The notes under the pieces were generated by a model. It searched no databases. It had not been told where the DNA came from and saw only the letters and a program-made list of their open reading frames with translations. A stretch of DNA of 64,000 bases, from NCBI GenBank assembly GCA_963803495.1, contig CAWDMP010000002.1, positions 1,116,001 to 1,180,000 on the forward strand. Reading direction: 5' to 3'. This stretch comes from Persicitalea sp963803495. GTDB taxonomy: Bacteria; Bacteroidota; Bacteroidia; Cytophagales; Spirosomataceae. The position numbers and the translations under genes are program-made. Shown one piece after another: positions 25,441 through 35,457 of the stretch; positions within the stretch are counted from its first letter, which is position 1; each line of letters opens with the position of its first letter.

Positions 25441-26057
25441 TTACCGCGTCCGCAGCCAACCGGTGATACTCCGGCGCGGACGGATAGCGGGCAGTACTTC
25501 GTGTTCGAGCTGGTCGCTCTCGAAGCAAATCAACCGCCCGCCGATGGGTACGATACGTTCGGGAGCCTTCTCCGCTGGAAAAAGTACCAGTTCGCCGCCT
25601 TCTTGTGCTTTCCAATTGTCATTGAGATAACAGATCACCGAAAGTTTGCGGTGCGAATCGGTACGGAAACGGTCCAGATGGCGCTTGTAATAGGTACCGA
25701 CAGGATACTCGGCGTAGTGCAGCTCTGCATCAGCCAGCCCCAGGTAGCAGGTACGATTGAAGTACGCGATCAGCGCTTGAATCTTGCTAAAATACGCCGT
25801 TTCGGCGGGCAACGCATCCGCTTCGGACAGCCAACAGATCACATCGCCGCGCACGGCAGTCAGTACTTGCTTGTCGGCTTGGTGGCCCACGGCGGCCTGT
25901 TTGAACTCCCCCGCAAGATCTCGCTGCTCGAAAGTCACGAGCAAGCGCACTGATTTCTTCTGCATCGAATATCGCATCCGAAGAAGCCGTAGCCTTGGGT
26001 CAGGATACCGTCTATTATTTTTTCAAATTCAATCTCAAGAATTTCAGCGGTGCGCAT
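25441..26057 (-). pseudogene. 2OG-Fe(II) oxygenase (prolyl 4-hydroxylase-like), two frameshifts near the N-terminus
   Basis: The main frame (to 25441) carries the dioxygenase core: YPVGTYYKRHLDRFRTDSHR with the HxD iron ligands, ICYLNDNWKAQEGGELVLF, and DQLEHEVLPAIRPRRSITGW with the distal His and the Arg that binds 2-oxoglutarate. Upstream, a separate frame from the ATG at 26057 reads MRTAEILEIEFEKIIDGILT and QGYGFF, then a short third frame reads DAIFDAEEISALARDFRA. Removing one G near 25979 and one near 25925 joins all three into a single protein of about 204 residues. It hydroxylates a protein or small molecule in the cytoplasm. The core seems intact. Confidence 0.8.
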
Positions 26058-26231
26058 AACGAAACGTATTTTCGGGGCATCAGGTAGGTTCCAAAGGTAC
26101 CGCTTTCGATTGGTAAGTTGCCGTCACAAAAAAGTTGAAATTGGATTGGGGCATAGTTATTTTATCAAGAAGCCGATAGTAAAAAATAAAGCACCGTCCT
26201 CGTTTCCAATTTTCAATTCTTCATCATCCGA

Positions 26232-27263
26232 ATGTTTCTCCAAGCCGCACAAGCCGCCCCTCCCAAAACGCTCGATTCCATCAACCTGAACCTCAACGCC
26301 GCCGTTGAGCGGGTGCAAAATTGGGTCAATGGCTTCATTCGCCTCATACCTAACCTCGTGGTGGCGATTATCGTCATTGCCATTTTTTACGGGATTGCCT
26401 ATGCGGCCAAACGAATCATCATCAACCGCACCTCGCGCAGCCAGCGCGACAACCTGGGCGACGTACTCGGCGGTTTCGTGCGCTGGGTCATCATCGTGCT
26501 GGGCTTTCTGCTGGGCGCTACGATCGTGATTCCGTCCCTCAAACCCGGCGACCTGATCGCGGGCCTGGGCGTAAGTTCGGTAGCCATCGGTTTTGCCTTC
26601 AAGGATATTCTGCAAAACTGGCTCGCCGGGCTGCTGATTTTGTTACGTCAGCCTTTCGAAAACAACGACCAAATCGAGGTCAACGGCTACGAGGGTACCG
26701 TCGAGCGCATTGAAACCCGCGCCACGATCATCAGGACCTACGATGGGCAACGCGTCGTGATTCCCAACAGCGACATTTACACTAACTCCGTACTGGTCAA
26801 GACCGCCCACGAAAAGCGACGCAGCGAGTACGATGTGGGCATCGGCTACGGCGATAACATCGAAGAAGCCTGCGAAATAATCCGCAAGGCGGTAGATGCC
26901 ATTCCCGAGATTGAGGGAGAACCCGGTGTGGAGGCCTTTCCCTGGGATTTGGCCGCGAGCTGGGTTAGCATTCGGGTACGTTGGTGGACCAACAGCCGTC
27001 GCGCTGATGTGGTGCACGTGAGGGCAAAGGTGGTTTTTGCGATCAAAACAGCGCTGAACGATGCGCTGATCGACATGCCTTACAACACCGAAGTACACCT
27101 TTTCCACGACCAAACCGAAGCAACCGAAGGCATTCGCAGCCAGCAACGCGAAGGCTGGCCCGCGCCCAAAGACGGCGAAACGCAACCCCGCTGGCAGGCA
27201 CAACTGGAAGCGCGCAGCGAAAACGGGCGGTCCGCCGATTCAGAAGGACAAGAAAAGGCCTGA
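26232..27263 (+). CDS. Mechanosensitive channel, MscS family
   Basis: 343 residues. Three N-terminal membrane segments: LIPNLVVAIIVIAIFYGIAY, GFVRWVIIVLGFLLGATIVI, and the pore helix region LIAGLGVSSVAIGFAFKDIL. The MscS beta domain follows: PFENNDQIEVNGYEGTVERI and RTYDGQRVVIPNSDIYTNSV. The alpha/beta C-terminal domain ends in a charged, Gln-rich tail. It releases osmolytes on hypo-osmotic shock. The start has an Ala-rich extension (MFLQAAQAAPPKTLD) that may be translated or not; no better start is seen. Confidence 0.94.
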   Translation: MFLQAAQAAPPKTLDSINLNLNAAVERVQNWVNGFIRLIPNLVVAIIVIAIFYGIAYAAKRIIINRTSRSQRDNLGDVLGGFVRWVIIVLGFLLGATIVIPSLKPGDLIAGLGVSSVAIGFAFKDILQNWLAGLLILLRQPFENNDQIEVNGYEGTVERIETRATIIRTYDGQRVVIPNSDIYTNSVLVKTAHEKRRSEYDVGIGYGDNIEEACEIIRKAVDAIPEIEGEPGVEAFPWDLAASWVSIRVRWWTNSRRADVVHVRAKVVFAIKTALNDALIDMPYNTEVHLFHDQTEATEGIRSQQREGWPAPKDGETQPRWQAQLEARSENGRSADSEGQEKA

Positions 27264-27311
27264 ACGGTTGACAGTTAAGCTATTTTATTTGTAGAGCCGC
27301 TGCTTTTCAGC

Positions 27312-27653
27312 CTACCCCACATTTCTTTTCAATACCCCACCCAGCAAACCCCCAACCAGTACCAGCCCAATCGAGCCGAAGACGCTGAACTTGGCCAGGT
27401 CGGTTCGGGTCGTTTCGTCGGCGAGCAGGGCGAAGCCCAGGCCCAGAATGAGCACCTGTAGCAGCGTCAGCAGCCAACCTTTCCGGGGTTGCAGCCAACC
27501 CATCCCCACCCCCGACAGCACCGCGACCAGGTACGGCACATGAATGCCGTACCCACGCATCGCCATCCAGTACACCAGGCAGCCAGTCGCCGCGGAGAGT
27601 ACCATGTGAAGCAGGAACGTCCCGACATTTTTTTTACTGTCCGAATCAGGCAT
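27312..27653 (-). CDS. Small integral membrane protein
   Basis: 113 residues with three to four hydrophobic segments: FLLHMVLSAATGCLVYWMAM, VPYLVAVLSGVGMGWL, WLLTLLQVLILGLGFALLAD, and FGSIGLVLVGGLLGGVLKR. I do not recognise a named family. The gene starts 10 bases after the stop of the upstream gene (27664-28257) and is probably co-transcribed with it. Confidence 0.7.
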   Translation of the reverse strand: MPDSDSKKNVGTFLLHMVLSAATGCLVYWMAMRGYGIHVPYLVAVLSGVGMGWLQPRKGWLLTLLQVLILGLGFALLADETTRTDLAKFSVFGSIGLVLVGGLLGGVLKRNVG

Positions 27654-27663
27654 TAAATAGGTA

Positions 27664-28257
27664 TCATTTCGGCGGATTGATCATGATGTGTGCCTTATGT
27701 GTACCGGCATCCATGATCCAGGGCATCGCCGGGCCTTCGGGTTTCAGCGGCAGGCCGGTACTTTCGGCCGTGGCGAAGGGAATATACACTACGTAGCGCA
27801 GGTACCCGTCCTTCATCTCGCCTTTCTCGGCGTCGTAGTCCTCGTCTTTTCCCGAATACACAAACAGCGTCGACGGCCCGTCGGGCATTGTCAATTGGCC
27901 GGATTTGGCTTCCGCCTCCCGCATATCGGTTATTTCTTTGGACGATTTTTTCTCCATTTTCAAGGCGCGTCCCCGCGCCATGAAGGGCTCCAACTTATCG
28001 TGGTAGCACGAAACGTTGATGCCCTTTATACTCGGGTCATCGGCCAGGCAGACAAGGTCGTTGGTTCCGTCGCGCAGTACCTTGAATCGTCCGTCGGCGT
28101 CGTAGCCGTACACTTTGGCACCGGCCTGTTTGTCGCTGGGCGCGGCGAGCATGGCAGTTTTGATTTGGATGTCGGCCGTAGGAACAGGTACGGTTTGGGC
28201 CTGAACAGCGACCATCGTGAGGCAGGCAGTGAGTGAAGTAATCAGTAGCTTTTTCAT
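27664..28257 (-). CDS. Exported protein of unknown function
   Basis: 197 residues from the ATG at 28257, chosen because it starts the signal peptide MKKLLITSLTACLTMVAVQA, cleaved before QTVPV. Longer starts up to 28413 read through the palindromic repeat and are unlikely. The mature protein has YGYDADGRFKVLRDGTNDLV, CLADDP and VSCYHDKLEPFMARGRAL, and ends AMPWIMDAGTHKAHIMINPPK (key part HKAHIMI). It has the feel of a small secreted beta protein; I know no name for it. A likely operon partner is the membrane protein downstream. Confidence 0.72.
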   Translation of the reverse strand: MKKLLITSLTACLTMVAVQAQTVPVPTADIQIKTAMLAAPSDKQAGAKVYGYDADGRFKVLRDGTNDLVCLADDPSIKGINVSCYHDKLEPFMARGRALKMEKKSSKEITDMREAEAKSGQLTMPDGPSTLFVYSGKDEDYDAEKGEMKDGYLRYVVYIPFATAESTGLPLKPEGPAMPWIMDAGTHKAHIMINPPK

Positions 28258-28323
28258 AATTAGGTATTGGGTTATTGGGTGGTTAGGCGTTAGGTTAATT
28301 TTAAAGTAAAGGCATCGTTGAGG

Positions 28324-28385
28324 GCGCGTTGCAAACGCGCATTGCTCGGGTTTGCGACTAGGCGTCCCCGTCACAGACGCAAACC
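28324..28385. repeat. Double palindrome repeat
   Basis: First hairpin GCGCGTT/AACGCGC with loop GCA (28324-28340). Second, eight-base arms GGTTTGCG (28349-28356) and CGCAAACC (28378-28385). Two palindromes 8 bases apart form a unit in the gap between the exported protein and the SDR. No reading frame fits it. Confidence 0.65.
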
Positions 28386-28438
28386 AGAGAAGGCAGGTGA
28401 AAGCAATATTCACTCATTCTATCATTCAAAATTGACTT

Positions 28439-29200
28439 TCAGTACCCATTGATGATAAACCCACCATCCACACCCACGCATTGTCCGGTGATGTAGCTGG
28501 CGGCGGGTAGCGAGAGGAACAGCGCGGCGGCGGCTACCTCCTCGGGTTGGCCCAGGCGTTGCATGGGCGTGCGGGCGATGATGCCTTTGAGCTTTTCGGC
28601 ATCGGCCAGTACCGTCTCGATCAGGGGCGTTTCGATGTACCAGGGGGCAATGCAATTGACGCGGATGCCGTCCATCGCCCATTCCACGGCCAGGTTGCGG
28701 GTAAGTTGGGTAAGGGCGGCCTTGGTCATGCCGTAAATCGAGCCGCTGCTGATGTGCGTCAGCGCTGACACCGAACTCATGTTGACGATGCAGCCCTTGT
28801 TCGCTTTGAGCAACGGGTAGGCAGCCCGGCATAACTCAAAGACCGACCGCAGATTGGTTTGCATAATAAAATCATACTCGTCGTCGGAGTAGGCAACTGT
28901 GGCCTTGCGTATATTGGTGCCCGCATTGTTGATCAGCACATCCAGACTACCCCAGATTTGCTGCACGTGCGCGATGACTTTGTCAGCAATTTTGGGTTCG
29001 GCCATGTCGAAGGCCTGGCCGATAATGGAAAGGCCATTGGTTTTGGCCTCGGCGCTCATTTTCTCAATATCGCCCGGGTGGCGGGACAATACCATTACTT
29101 CCGCTCCCGCCTCGGCCATCAGCTGGGCGCAAGCCTCACCGATGCCCTTGGTACCACCCGTGATCAGTACCTTTTTTCCTTCGAGATTCCAGTTCTTCAT
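28439..29200 (-). CDS. SDR family oxidoreductase
   Basis: 253 residues from the ATG at 29200 (MKNWNLEGKKVLITGGTKGI). The nucleotide-binding TGGTKGIGEAC motif, NNAG at LINNAGTNIRKAT, and the catalytic Ser-Tyr-Lys in VNMSSVSALTHISSGSIYGM followed by TKAAL are all present. The tail ITGQCVGVDGGFIINGY is that of tropinone reductase or FabG-like classical SDRs. It is cytoplasmic and uses NAD(P)(H); the substrate is unknown. It is divergent from the PVC-type dehydrogenase gene at 29444. Confidence 0.94.
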   Translation of the reverse strand: MKNWNLEGKKVLITGGTKGIGEACAQLMAEAGAEVMVLSRHPGDIEKMSAEAKTNGLSIIGQAFDMAEPKIADKVIAHVQQIWGSLDVLINNAGTNIRKATVAYSDDEYDFIMQTNLRSVFELCRAAYPLLKANKGCIVNMSSVSALTHISSGSIYGMTKAALTQLTRNLAVEWAMDGIRVNCIAPWYIETPLIETVLADAEKLKGIIARTPMQRLGQPEEVAAAALFLSLPAASYITGQCVGVDGGFIINGY

Positions 29201-29285
29201 TTCTTTTTCATTAAAATCCAAAACAGATTTCGCGCAAATAGGTTGAGATTCAATATATTGCAAGTACCGAATTCAAAGCCAAATA

Positions 29286-29313
29286 TCCAGCATCCAAAAT
29301 CCATTTTCCAGAC
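29286..29313. repeat. Degenerate heptad array, TCCAnnn type (4 units)
   Basis: Units TCCAGCA, TCCAAAA, TCCATTT, TCCAGAC in 7-base phase, in the divergent region between the SDR and the dehydrogenase. The first three units recur in the array ahead of ileS. Confidence 0.75.
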
Positions 29314-29443
29314 ATTTTCCCTAAACCTAAAATTTATTTCGTTAAAAAGGGAGAATTCCGTGCTTATCATCCTTTATAGCATGTGGACTCTCCTGTCAAA
29401 GGGCAAGAATACAGGCTTTTAAAGTAAACAACCTACCTAACCA

Positions 29444-32400
29444 ATGAAATTGACCAAACCCTTTTACTTCATCCTTTTGAGCATCGTGTCGCTGGGCTTT
29501 CTGGCGGCGGCTTACCAAAACACCAATCCCAGCCGCATGGGCGGGGCCGCGCTGGATACGCTCTACAACGACCTGAGCGAAGAGCAAAAGCGCTCGCCTA
29601 AGTACGCCGTAGCCGGGCTGACCGTCGCCGAGGGGCTGGAAGCGAACCTGTTCGCTTCGGAGCCTACCATCACCAACCCCACCAACATCGACGTCGACCA
29701 TCGGGGCCGCGTGTGGGTATGCGAGGCTTACAACTACCGCCCCGCCATTACGGGCAAGCCGACCCGCGCCGAGGGCGACCGCATCGTGATCCTGGAAGAC
29801 ACCGACGGCGACGGCCAGTCCGACAAGAGCAAGGTATTCTATCAGGGCCCGGAGGTGAACGCCCCGCTGGGTATTTTGGTGATGGGAAACAAGGTATTGG
29901 TGTCGCAAAGCCCCTACGTGTGGCTGCTCACCGATACCAATGGCGATGACAAAGCGGATAAAAAGGAGGTGATTTTTGAAGGAATCGAGGGCGAGCAGCA
30001 CGACCACGGCATGCACGCGTTCGTGTTCGGGCCCGACGGCAAGCTGTACTTCAACTTCGGCAACGCGGGCGGACAACTGCTCGACGGCAAAGGAAAGCCC
30101 GTGGTGGATAAGGATGGTAAGCCGCTCGATTTCAAGAAAAACCAGGAAGGTATGGTGTTCCGCTGCGACCCTGACTTTACCAACGCCGAGATTCTGGGCA
30201 ATAACTTTCGGAACAATTTCGAGGTCGCCATTGACAGCTATGGCACTATGTGGCAGTCGGACAATGATGACGACGGCAACAAGGGCGTGCGCATCAACTA
30301 CGTGATGCCCTACGGCAACTACGGCTACAAAGACGAGCTGACCAAAGCGGGCTGGCGCGCCAACCGCACTAACCAGGAAGACTCGATCCCGCAGCGCCAC
30401 TGGCACCTCAACGATCCTGGCGTAGTGCCCAATTTATTGCAAACGGGCGCGGGCTCGCCAACGGGCATTATGGTATACGAGGGTAGCATGTTGCCCAAGA
30501 TGTTTCAAAATCAGGTGATCCATTGCGACGCCGGCCCCAACGTGGTGCGTTCGTACATCGTCAAGAAAGACGGCGCGGGCTACACCGCCAAAATCGAAAA
30601 TGTGGTGGAAGGCCAGCGCGACCAGTGGTTCCGGCCATCAGATGTGTGCGTGGCTCCTGATGGCTCGCTGATCGTGGCCGACTGGTACGATCCCGGCGTG
30701 GGTGGGCACCAGGCGGGTGACCTGAACCGGGGACGCATTTTCCGCGTCGCTCCGGCCAACACGCCCTACCGCCTGCCCAAGGTCGACGTCACGACCGCCG
30801 AAGGGGCGATAGAAGCATTGCAAAACCCAAATATGTCGGTACGGTACATGGCCTGGAATGCTTTGAAAAGCATGGACAAGAGCGCGGTGCCGCAATTGAG
30901 CAAACTTTCCAACGACGAAAAAGCCAATCCCCGGATGCGGGCGCGGGCCTTATGGGTATTGAGCAAAATCGAAGGCAAAAGTTCGGTCGACTTGAAAAAA
31001 GCCCTGAAAGATTATAATCCTGATCTGCGCATTACCGCTCTCCGGGCCACGCTCCAACTCCCCGGCGACGCCACGGCCACGATTGCCCAACTGATCGACG
31101 ACGCTGACCCGCAGGTACGCCGCGAGTGCGCCCTGGCGTTACGAAACAGCGAATCACCCCAAGCCGCCGACTTCTGGGCTAAACTGGCCGCACAGTACGA
31201 TGGCAAAGACCGCTGGTACCTCGAAGCCCTGGGCATCGGGGCCGAAGGGCAGTGGGACCGGTACTTCTCGGCCTGGCTGGAAACCGCGGGTGAGAATCCA
31301 ATATCCACGGCGGCGGGTAAAGACATCGTGTGGCGGGCGCGTACCGCCGAGTCGGTACCGTTGCTGGCCTCGCTGGCGGGCGATCCATCGGTCGATTTGA
31401 AAAGTCGGCTGCGGTACTTCCGCGCGTTTGATTTCAATCCGGGTGGTAAGGAAAAATCGGAAGCGCTCTTAAAAATCATGGACGGCAAAGCCGCCAACCA
31501 AATCGAAGTAAACAAGCTGGCGTTGCGCCACCTCGACCCCGAATACGTCAAAAAATCGCCGAGAGCGCTCTCTGCGCTGCAAAAGCTGCTCGATGCGACC
31601 TACGGTACGGGCGAGTACATCGATCTCATGGATCGCTACGGTCTGGTATCGGAAAACCAGCGGCTGTTCGATTTGGCTACCTCCAAGCCCTACGACGGTA
31701 TCGGCCGCGAAGCCGGTCGCCTTCTGCTGAGACAGGGCGGTGGTACTTTGCTTACCAATGCCATCAAGGGTACCGACGCCAAGAAAGCCGGGGCCGCGCT
31801 CGCCTCCATTCGGAGTGTAGGTAGCAAAGAGTCGCTTGAAATTTTGAAATTGGCGGCCATGGACCCAAAACGCCCGCTGGAGGTGCGCCGCGAGGCAGTC
31901 AAAGCCATCGGTGGAAGCGAAGGTGGTGAAAATATGATGCTGGAATTTCTACGCGAAAACAAGCTACCCGAAAACCTGAAAACGGCGGGTGTGCAGAGCA
32001 TCGGTGGTGCGTGGCGCAAATCGGTGCGCATGGAGGCGGCTAAGTACCTGCCGGGCGGGGCTACATCCAGCGTGACCAAACATCCGGCCCTGAATGAATT
32101 GGTAAAGATGCGAGGCGACGAGACTAAGGGAAAAGAAGTATTCAAGATGTACTGCGCCGTGTGCCACCAGGTCAATGGTGAAGGTGCCGACTTCGGACCC
32201 AAACTTTCCGAAATTGGTGGCAAGTTAGCGAAGAAAGCCAGTACATGGCCATCTTCTATCCTAGCGCAGGCATCAGCTTTGGGTACGAAGGCTGGGAGGT
32301 AAAAATGAAGGACGGGTCGTCGGTGACGGGTATTGTGGCCAGCAAGACGGAGACCGACCTGATCATGAAATTTCCCGGCGGTGCTACTCAGGAGTATAAG

Positions 32401-32531
32401 ATGGCCAATGTGAAATCCATGAAGCAATGCTCGATGAGTCCATGATGTCGGGTGGCCTGCACGAAGCCATGACCACCGAAGAACTCACCGGGCTGGTGGC
32501 GTATTTGGATTCATTGAAAAAAGCGAACTAA
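29444..32531 (+). pseudogene. PVC-type beta-propeller/HEAT/cytochrome c dehydrogenase-like protein, two late frameshifts
   Basis: About 1028 residues when two shifts are corrected. Signal peptide FYFILLSIVSLGFLAAAYQN. Residues 60-430 form the Piru_Ver-type N-terminal propeller (VDHRGRVWVCEAYNYRPAI, DRIVILEDTDGDGQSDKSKV, WFRPSDVCVAPDGSLIVADW). HEAT-like repeats follow to about 880. The C-terminal heme domain has CAVCH in MYCAVCHQVNGEGADFGPKL. The frame is lost near 32239 and again near 32426; adding one base at each gives ISFGYEGWEVKMKDGSSVTG and finally TTEELTGLVAYLDSLKKAN. These proteins are periplasmic and probably oxidise sugars. The locus with its paralogue and the isomerase may be one operon. 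Confidence 0.85.
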
Positions 32532-32606
32532 TAGCCCCGGTTTTATCCCGAAAAGAAGCCGTAATTTTCGGGATCATTCTCGTGTAGTTGGTTTGTAAAT
32601 TGATCT

Positions 32607-35305
32607 ATGTTCTGTAAATCAGATTTTTATAAAAAGTTAGTATTTCTAATAAGCGGAATTTCTTGCGTACTCTTGGGAAACAGTGCCTTTCGGACGGGCG
32701 CTGTTTCTCCCGTTTATAGCCCGGCCGATACCGTGGTACCCGTCCGGCCCTTCGTCTACGATTCGCTGACCGAAAAGGAAAAGCGTTTTCCCGAGTTTGC
32801 GGTAGCCGGGACTCGACGTCGCCGAAGGGCTGGAGGCTACGCTCTTCGCCTCCGAGCCCGAAATCTCGAATCCCACCAGCATCGACGTCGACCACCGGGG
32901 CCGCGTGTGGGTGTGCGATGCCTACAACTACCGCCCGCCCCTGCCGGGCGTGGCTATCTCCAACAAGAAAAAGGAACGCCTCACCGGCGACCGCATCCTG
33001 ATCCTGGAAGACACCGACGGCGATGGCAGGTCGGACGTGACCAAGGTGTTCTACCAGGGACCCGAGCTCGACGCGCCGCTCGGCATTTGTGTGATCGGCA
33101 ATCGGGTGATCGTCTCGCAAAGCCCGTACGTGTGGCTGTTTCACCGACGACGACGGCGACGATAAGGCCGACCGCAAGGAAATTATCTTCCGGGGCGTGA
33201 GCGGATCCAACCACGACCAGGGTATTCACTCCTTCGTGTTTGGGCCCGACGGCAAGTACTACTTCAATTTCGGCAGCGAAGGCAAGCAAATGCTCGACGC
33301 GCGCGGTCGGCCGTTTTACGACAAGTTCAACCAGCGTATCAACTTCCGCAACTACCGCAAAGGGATGGTGTTTCGCTGCGACCAGGATTTCAAGAATCTG
33401 GAAGTACTGGGCGACAACTTTCCGCAACGGTCTGGAAGTAGCCGTGGACAGCTACGGCTCGGTGTGGCAGTCGGACCACGACGAGGACGGCAACGAAAGT
33501 GTGCGCATCAACTACGTGATGGAGCACGGCAACTTCGGCTACACCGACGAAATGGACGGTACCACCTGGCGCGTCAACCGGACCAACCTCGAAACCGACA
33601 TCGCCCGCCGACACTGGCATCAAAACGACCCCGGCGTGGTACCCGACTTGCTGCATACCGGCTCGGGCTCGCCAGCGGGCATGACGGTCTACGAAGGCGA
33701 CCTGCTGCCCCGCAAATTCTGGGATCAAATTATCCACTGCGACGCGGGCCCCAACATCGTGCGCTCCTACCCGATCCAGAACGACGGCGCGGGCTACAAG
33801 GCCACGATGCAGACGCTCGTGGAAGGTACCCGCGACAAGTGGTTTCGGCCCTCCGATGTGGCCGCCGCGCCCGACGGCTCGCTCATCGTCGCCGACTGGT
33901 ACGATCCGGGCGACGCGTCGCCTGACGCATCTTTCGGCGATCTCAACCGGGGCAGAATCTACCGCATTGCTCCGCCCAAAACGCCTTACAAAGTACCTGA
34001 GTACGATTTTGATTCGCCGGAATCAGCGACCGAGGCGTTGAAAAACCCAAATCAGGCCACAAGGTACCTGGCCTGGATGGCCCTCACCAAGATGGGCTTC
34101 AAGGCCGATGCGCCGCTGGGCAAACTTCTTCACCAGTACAATGCCAACCCCAAGTTTCGGGCGCGGGCGCTTTGGGTACTCAATGGCATCGACGGCGTCG
34201 ACGCCAAGCATTTCGAGAACACGCTTCGCAACATCAACCCCAATCTCCGCATCACGGCCCTGCGGGCCATCCGCCAGCGCAACGCCGACCCTACCGAGTA
34301 CATCAAGCGCCTCACCACCGACCGCGACCCGCAGGTACGCCGCGAGTGCGCGCTGGCGATTTACCGCAACCACACCTACGAAGCCCAGGGCGTGTGGCAG
34401 CAACTCGCCCAGCAGTACCCCGGCAACGACCGCTGGTACCTCGAAGCGCTGGGCATCGGGGCCTACCACCAATGGGACCGGCTGTTTTCGAATTGGCGCG
34501 AGCAAGTCGGCGATCCATTGAAGAGTGCCGCCACCCGCGACATCGTGTGGCGCGCCCGCACCAGGCAGGCCATCCCGTACCTGGCCAAAATGGCCGCCGA
34601 CCCTGAGGTACCCTTGGCCGAGCGGCTGCGGTACTTCCGGGCTTTCGACTTCAACCCGGCGGGCTACGAGAAGTCGCAGGCGCTGCTGGGCATGACCCAA
34701 AAGCCGCTACCCGACCACATCGAGGTGAGTAAGCTGGCGCTGTACCATTTGGGCAAAGGATTTCATCCAGCAGTCGTATTGGGGCAAGATCGCGCTGGTC
34801 AAGCTACTCAACGAAACCTACGGTACCCAGGATTACATCGAGCTGACCGAGCGCTACGAACCGCACTTCGAAAACGAGCGACTTTTTCAGTTGGCGATCA
34901 AGGCAGCCCGACACCGATCTGGGCCGCGATGCTGGCCGTCAACTGCTGCGGCAGGCGCCAAATTCCTACATCTGGCAGAAACTGGAAAGCAGCAACGACG
35001 AGGTACAGACCGCCCTGCTGGCTTCCATTAAAAAGGTTGGTAGTCAAAACTCGCTGACCATTCTGGCGAGTGCAGCCGCGGGCACTTCGCTGCCCTACCC
35101 CGTGCGGCTGCGCGCCGCGCGCTACATCGGCGGTAGCTGGGAGGGTGAGGAATTCGTTCTTCAACTATTAAAAGAAAAACGCCTGCACGGTGAGATCAAG
35201 GCCGCCGCCCTCGACGGCATCAGCCAGGCCTACCGCGCCGAAATCCGCAAAGCCGCCGACAAGTACCTCGATTTTGGCGGCGGTGCCAAGAGTATTTTTG
35301 AATGA
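32607..35305 (+). pseudogene. Second PVC-type dehydrogenase paralogue, five frameshifts and no heme domain
   Basis: Stepping through frames gives a protein closely similar to the gene at 29444. Shared blocks include VDHRGRVWVCDAYNYRPPL, RINYVMEHGNFGYTDEMDG, WFRPSDVAAAPDGSLIVADW and RRECALAIYRNHTYEAQGVW. Five single-base insertions interrupt it, near 32812, 33142, 33422, 34757 and 34905. The longest open piece is 33240-35057. After the HEAT region the frame ends at YLDFGGGAKSIFE and no CxxCH follows before the next gene, so the cytochrome domain of the first copy is absent. Either a decayed duplicate or an error-rich stretch; loss of the heme domain is not explained by indels. Confidence 0.8.
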
Positions 35306-35423
35306 TTTTGGTATATTTCCTGATCCGCTTCCTTTAACTATAAGCACGAAGCGCCGGAATATGAGCTCAGGTGTTGCCGTTAACTTTACTTGGAGTCGAC
35401 TGCGATACCAAGTATCAGAATTT

Positions 35424-35451
35424 TCCATTTTCAATTATCAACTTTCAATTT
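35424..35451. repeat. Degenerate heptad array, TCCATTT/TCAAnnn type (4 units)
   Basis: Units TCCATTT, TCAATTA, TCAACTT, TCAATTT in 7-base phase. It ends six bases before the ATG at 35458 and occupies the ribosome-binding region. Confidence 0.7.
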
Positions 35452-35457
35452 AAAAAG

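Noticed and set aside
29396..30406. 336-residue open frame on the minus strand
   Set aside because: Antisense of the first PVC-type dehydrogenase; no signal, domain or promoter.
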